Shown in pieces: positions 30,992 to 32,899 of a DNA stretch of 32,899 bases. The stretch lies in the NCBI GenBank assembly GCA_945878515.1, contig CAMCTL010000014.1, positions 1-32,899 of the forward strand, in the 5' to 3' direction. Each line of letters opens with the position of its first letter. Position 1 is the stretch's first letter. The notes under the pieces are model-generated. The model was not told the DNA's origin. It did no database searches and was given only the letters and a program-made list of their open reading frames with translations. Source of the stretch: Flavobacterium psychrophilum. GTDB taxonomy: Bacteria > Bacteroidota > Bacteroidia > Flavobacteriales > Flavobacteriaceae. A program made the position numbers and the translations under genes.

Positions 30992-31425
30992 AAACAAATT
31001 AAATGGCACAAATAGTAGCAAGCTTTGTATAATGTCTTATTGTATAATGTAAAATCACCAACAATTAAACTTCGTTATATTTCAATGAATGACTAGATAA
31101 TGGAATAATAATTAAATACTTAATACCATTAACGCATATAAAAAAGTCCAAAATTTTAAGCTATTTTTCACGCCGTATCAGTCTCATCACACAAGAGTAG
31201 GGATGCTTTAGGTGCTTACAGCATAAACTTGACAAACGGTCCCGGAAAATTAGACTAAAATGTAACTATGTTTGGTATAAGACACCCATAATTTTAAAGG
31301 AGGTCTTATACCATTTAGAAATATAAAACAATCCAATTTTTTCTCCCTATCCCGATTCCTATCGGGATTGGAGAGGGTCGGGGTGAGGATAACAATAATA
31401 AACTATTCTATATTTCTAAATGGTC
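30992..31425. other. Non-coding region with repeats
   Basis: 434 bases. At about 31020-31045 two direct copies of tgtataatgt occur, like the atpA-atpG gap. From 31170 to 31250 the DNA is less A/T-rich (ttcacgccgtatcagtctca, ggtgcttacagc, acggtcccgg) but open in no useful frame. A compound inverted repeat occupies 31274-31423. Confidence 0.6.
31274..31423. repeat. Compound inverted-repeat element
   Basis: Three nested or adjacent pairings are visible. First, ggtataagac (31274-31283) with gtcttatacc (31303-31312), 10 bp perfect. Second, ccatttagaaatata (31311-31325) with tatatttctaaatgg (31409-31423), 15 bp perfect. Inside the latter, atcccgat (31349-31356) pairs with atcgggat (31361-31368), loop tcct, followed by gagggtcggggtgagg. 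A TAnnTTTG box, TATGTTTG (31267-31274), abuts its left edge. The right edge touches the stop codon of the minus-strand gene at 31426. Confidence 0.8.
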
Positions 31426-31668
31426 TTATTTATCATTTAATCCTATTCCAAATCCAAACATCGTAGCAACCAAAGCTAAATGGACAATTAAAATGGCTTT
31501 TTGCCAAAAAGGCCTGTCATCCCATTTTTGTTCTTGATCAAAGGGGTCAAAAGCCAATCCAATTCCTAATGAAGCAGCGGCTTGCATATAGTCCTTAGAA
31601 AATATTGCTTGGTAGATCCCTAATAAAAGGAATCCAATGTACAGTACTTTGTTGAAATGTGTTTTCAT
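31426..31668 (-). CDS. Small two-helix membrane protein, unrecognised
   Basis: An 80-residue protein from the ATG at 31668. Upstream codons to 31728 are open but read through a repeat-like hairpin and are left out. There are two hydrophobic segments: VLYIGFLLLGIYQAIF with the following MQAAASLGIGLAFD, and AILIVHLALVATMFGFGIGL. They are separated by an acidic/aromatic loop FDQEQKWDDRPFWQK. I do not recognise the family. Its 3' end adjoins the compound inverted repeat. Confidence 0.65.
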   Translation of the reverse strand: MKTHFNKVLYIGFLLLGIYQAIFSKDYMQAAASLGIGLAFDPFDQEQKWDDRPFWQKAILIVHLALVATMFGFGIGLNDK

Positions 31669-32037
31669 ATATGTAGATTTTAATTTTTTAGCGGTCAAAT
31701 ATGGTATGCTTCGCCAGTTCGCTGGCACTCGGGTCGCCTTTTTACTTATTGGTGTTTATCTCACAATATGTTATTTTCATCGGAGTTCGATGATTATTCA
31801 ATTGTTTGCAACAAACTTGTTTTTAGTGGCGATTTCATATTTGATAATGGTTAAGTCTGTTTTGAATTTTAAACTTTTTTAAAGATAGTAAAATTGAATA
31901 TAAAGAGATACATTTTTATTTCATTATTAACGTAAATGTTTACAGTGTCCTGTTTAAAATTTACCTAAAAAGGTGAGAGTTCATTTGAACTTAACAGATG
32001 GAATATAGAAGTCACAATTACATAGTGTTATAAATTG
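31669..32037. other. Intergenic region with a TTCG-loop hairpin
   Basis: 369 bases. gccag-TTCG-ctggc at 31713-31726 would form a very stable 5-bp stem with a UUCG loop. It is followed by cactcgggtcgcc, a phrase that looks like a dispersed repeat. A hydrophobic plus-strand frame across 31703-31882 runs through this hairpin and has no start signal. Nothing else was identified up to the tRNA. Confidence 0.5.
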
Positions 32038-32109
32038 TAGCCCCGCCGAGAATCGAACTCGGATCAAAAGTTTAGGAAACTCCCATTCTATCCGTTGAAC
32101 TACGGGGCT
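32038..32109 (-). tRNA. tRNA-Arg (anticodon CCU)
   Basis: A 72-base cloverleaf on the minus strand. The acceptor arms are AGCCCCG / CGGGGCT with discriminator A. The D stem is GTTC / GAAT, the anticodon stem GGAGT / ACTTT (two G-U pairs) with loop TTCCTAA and anticodon CCT. The T arm is CCGAG-TTCGATT-CTCGG. The 3' CCA is not encoded (ACAA follows). It reads AGG codons. No integrase or attachment-site duplication is visible next to it. Confidence 0.95.
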
Positions 32110-32154
32110 GAAACCCAAAAGGCATCATTTTGTTGATAAATGCAGTTGATTTGG

Positions 32155-32162
32155 CAAATATA
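32155..32162 (-). promoter_or_regulatory. -7 box TATATTTG of the tRNA-Arg gene
   Basis: Exact TAnnTTTG on the minus strand, 45 bases before the tRNA 5' end, implying a short 5' leader. No clear TTG at -33. Confidence 0.55.
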
Positions 32163-32411
32163 AGAACAATTATACACTAACTTTTCTGTTTTCTTGAAAG
32201 TTCATTGTCAAAATTTTTTTTACAAAACACCAACTTTTGATCCAAAACACCAAAAACAAGACTTTACATACCAAATTACTTTATCGGAAAAAGTTTAGAT
32301 TGCAAGAAGAAAAAAAAGTAAAAGCTTTATGATTGAAAGCTTTAGTTGCAAAAACGAATCAACAAAAGACAAACGACGATAAAATAAAGCCTTAGGCTCA
32401 GCATATATTGT

Positions 32412-32461
32412 AGATGGATTTTAATCCATCTTGTAGGAACGGATAATTTTTACAATCTTTG
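32412..32461 (+). promoter_or_regulatory. Promoter of the CDGSH gene with an overlapping inverted repeat
   Basis: TTG (32431-32433) and AATCTTTG (32454-32461, 7 of 8 to TAnnTTTG) with 20 bases between them, 19 bases before the ATG. The perfect 9-bp inverted repeat agatggatt / aatccatct (32412-32420, 32423-32431) runs into the first base of the -33 TTG, so a protein bound there could affect polymerase. It may equally be a dispersed repeat. Confidence 0.5.
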
Positions 32462-32480
32462 ACCTCTAAAACAAAAAAAT

Positions 32481-32708
32481 ATGAGCAAGACTAAACTAAT
32501 AATCAATAAAAATGGATCGATAAAAATCGAAGGCGATTTTGAAATAATGGATCAAGACGGTGTCATTTATGGCTTGGAAGGAAGAACAGCACTAGGTTTG
32601 TGTCGTTGTGGATTGTCATCCAACAAACCTTTTTGCGACGGTGCGCACCGTAATAATTTCGAAAGTGATTCAAAAGCATTTGATTTGCCACCAATGAAAA
32701 CCAAATAA
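32481..32708 (+). CDS. CDGSH iron-sulfur domain protein
   Basis: A 75-residue protein carrying one CDGSH motif, C41-x-C43-x2-S-x3-P-x-C52-D-G-x2-H56, the three-Cys one-His ligand set of mitoNEET-type 2Fe-2S clusters. The N-terminal strands LIINKNGSIKIEGDFEIMDQDG lead into the cluster loop. No membrane anchor. Proteins of this type are thought to transfer clusters or electrons; the partner is unknown. Monocistronic, with its own promoter and a hairpin terminator. Confidence 0.93.
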   Translation: MSKTKLIINKNGSIKIEGDFEIMDQDGVIYGLEGRTALGLCRCGLSSNKPFCDGAHRNNFESDSKAFDLPPMKTK

Positions 32709-32734
32709 AGAATGGGTTTTCAACATACAATTTC

Positions 32735-32768
32735 AAAGCTGCATTTTCATAGATGTAGCTTTTTTGTT
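32735..32768 (+). terminator. Rho-independent terminator of the CDGSH gene
   Basis: aaagctgcat (32735-32744) pairs with atgtagcttt (32753-32762), one G-U pair, 8-base loop, followed by a T run. It starts 27 bases after the stop codon. Confidence 0.85.
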
Positions 32769-32899
32769 TCCCAAAACGGATGTCAAGTTTCAAATTTTGA
32801 CAAAGTCTAAACTTCAGCTCGATTAATATTGAAAAGTTTAAACCACATAGATAAAATATTAGCTTTTAATAGAAAGACGCTTTGCTTATCATAGTTTTC
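32769..32899. other. Right-edge non-coding sequence, possible start of a dispersed repeat
   Basis: No gene is supported in the last 131 bases. From about 32838 the text (aaccacatagataaaatatt and onward to catagttttc) looks like the first half of a flavobacterial intergenic hairpin repeat whose other half would lie outside the window. That is a recollection of style and cannot be tested here. Confidence 0.35.

Larger units (their letters stand above)
32110..32480. other. Intergenic region between tRNA-Arg and the CDGSH gene
   Basis: 371 bases without a gene. It holds the tRNA promoter, long A-rich stretches, a small palindrome agcct-t-aggct (about 32389-32399), the hairpin agatggatt-tt-aatccatct (32412-32431) and the CDGSH promoter. 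Confidence 0.55.

Noticed and set aside
31637..31882. Plus-strand hydrophobic frame of 81 codons
   Set aside because: It overlaps the opposite-strand small gene, runs through the UUCG hairpin and has no promoter or start context.
32038..32109. tRNA-Arg as integration site of a mobile island
   Set aside because: No duplicated tRNA end, integrase or island genes on either side within the window.

Overview
The window reads as chromosomal DNA of an AT-rich member of the Bacteroidota, most likely a Flavobacterium or close relative. Pointers are a SprE/PorW-like gliding and type IX secretion lipoprotein, an ATP synthase operon without atpD/atpC, several -7 boxes of the Bacteroidota form TAnnTTTG, start sites without clear Shine-Dalgarno sequences, families such as DUF5687, DUF4292 and the outer-membrane beta-barrel receptors, and many short hairpin or low-complexity intergenic repeats of the sort common in flavobacteria. 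The genus is inferred from gene content and style, not from a database match.

Layout. 1-377: tandem 41-bp repeats at the left edge, then non-coding DNA with a terminator. 378-3171 (minus): a small two-helix membrane protein and a TonB-dependent-receptor-type outer-membrane protein. 3493-4545 (minus): a ferredoxin-NAD(P)H reductase-like flavoprotein, divergent from an ABC exporter pair (permease 4669-6138, ATPase 6218-6913). 6982-10834: sprE/porW-like lipoprotein, bactofilin, AtpZ-like protein and a second small membrane protein, leading into atpB-atpE-atpF-atpH-atpA-atpG (10950-16045), which has its own well-formed promoter. 16144-17130: a MORN-type secreted protein (minus) and a GNAT acetyltransferase. 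17224-25062: a cell-envelope block on the plus strand (lipid-linked glycan flippase, dUTPase, sugar-nucleotidyltransferase, TPR protein, DUF4292 lipoprotein, EnvC-like murein hydrolase activator). It is interrupted at 20529-21455 by a compact three-gene module that looks like an ADP-ribosyltransferase-fold toxin (DUF3990 type) flanked by two related small DUF3791-type proteins. 25140-28660 (minus): circularly permuted ATP-grasp, alpha-E and transglutaminase-like genes, a known but biochemically poorly defined peptide-ligase/protease cassette. 28661-32899: a looser region with DUF4256, DUF1398 and SRPBCC genes, a two-helix membrane protein, tRNA-Arg(CCU) and a CDGSH iron-sulfur protein, separated by several long non-coding stretches rich in palindromes.

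How it fits together. Most genes are housekeeping: energy (ATP synthase), envelope building (flippase, nucleotidyltransferase, EnvC, lipoproteins), gliding/secretion (SprE) and nucleotide hygiene (dUTPase). The two parts most worth attention as systems are the DUF3791-DUF3990-DUF3791 module, with two inverted repeats just upstream, and the ATP-grasp/alpha-E/transglutaminase operon. At the RNA level, the terminator-like hairpin directly after atpE and the compound inverted repeat at 31274-31423 stand out. No transposase, integrase, CRISPR array or phage structural gene is visible.
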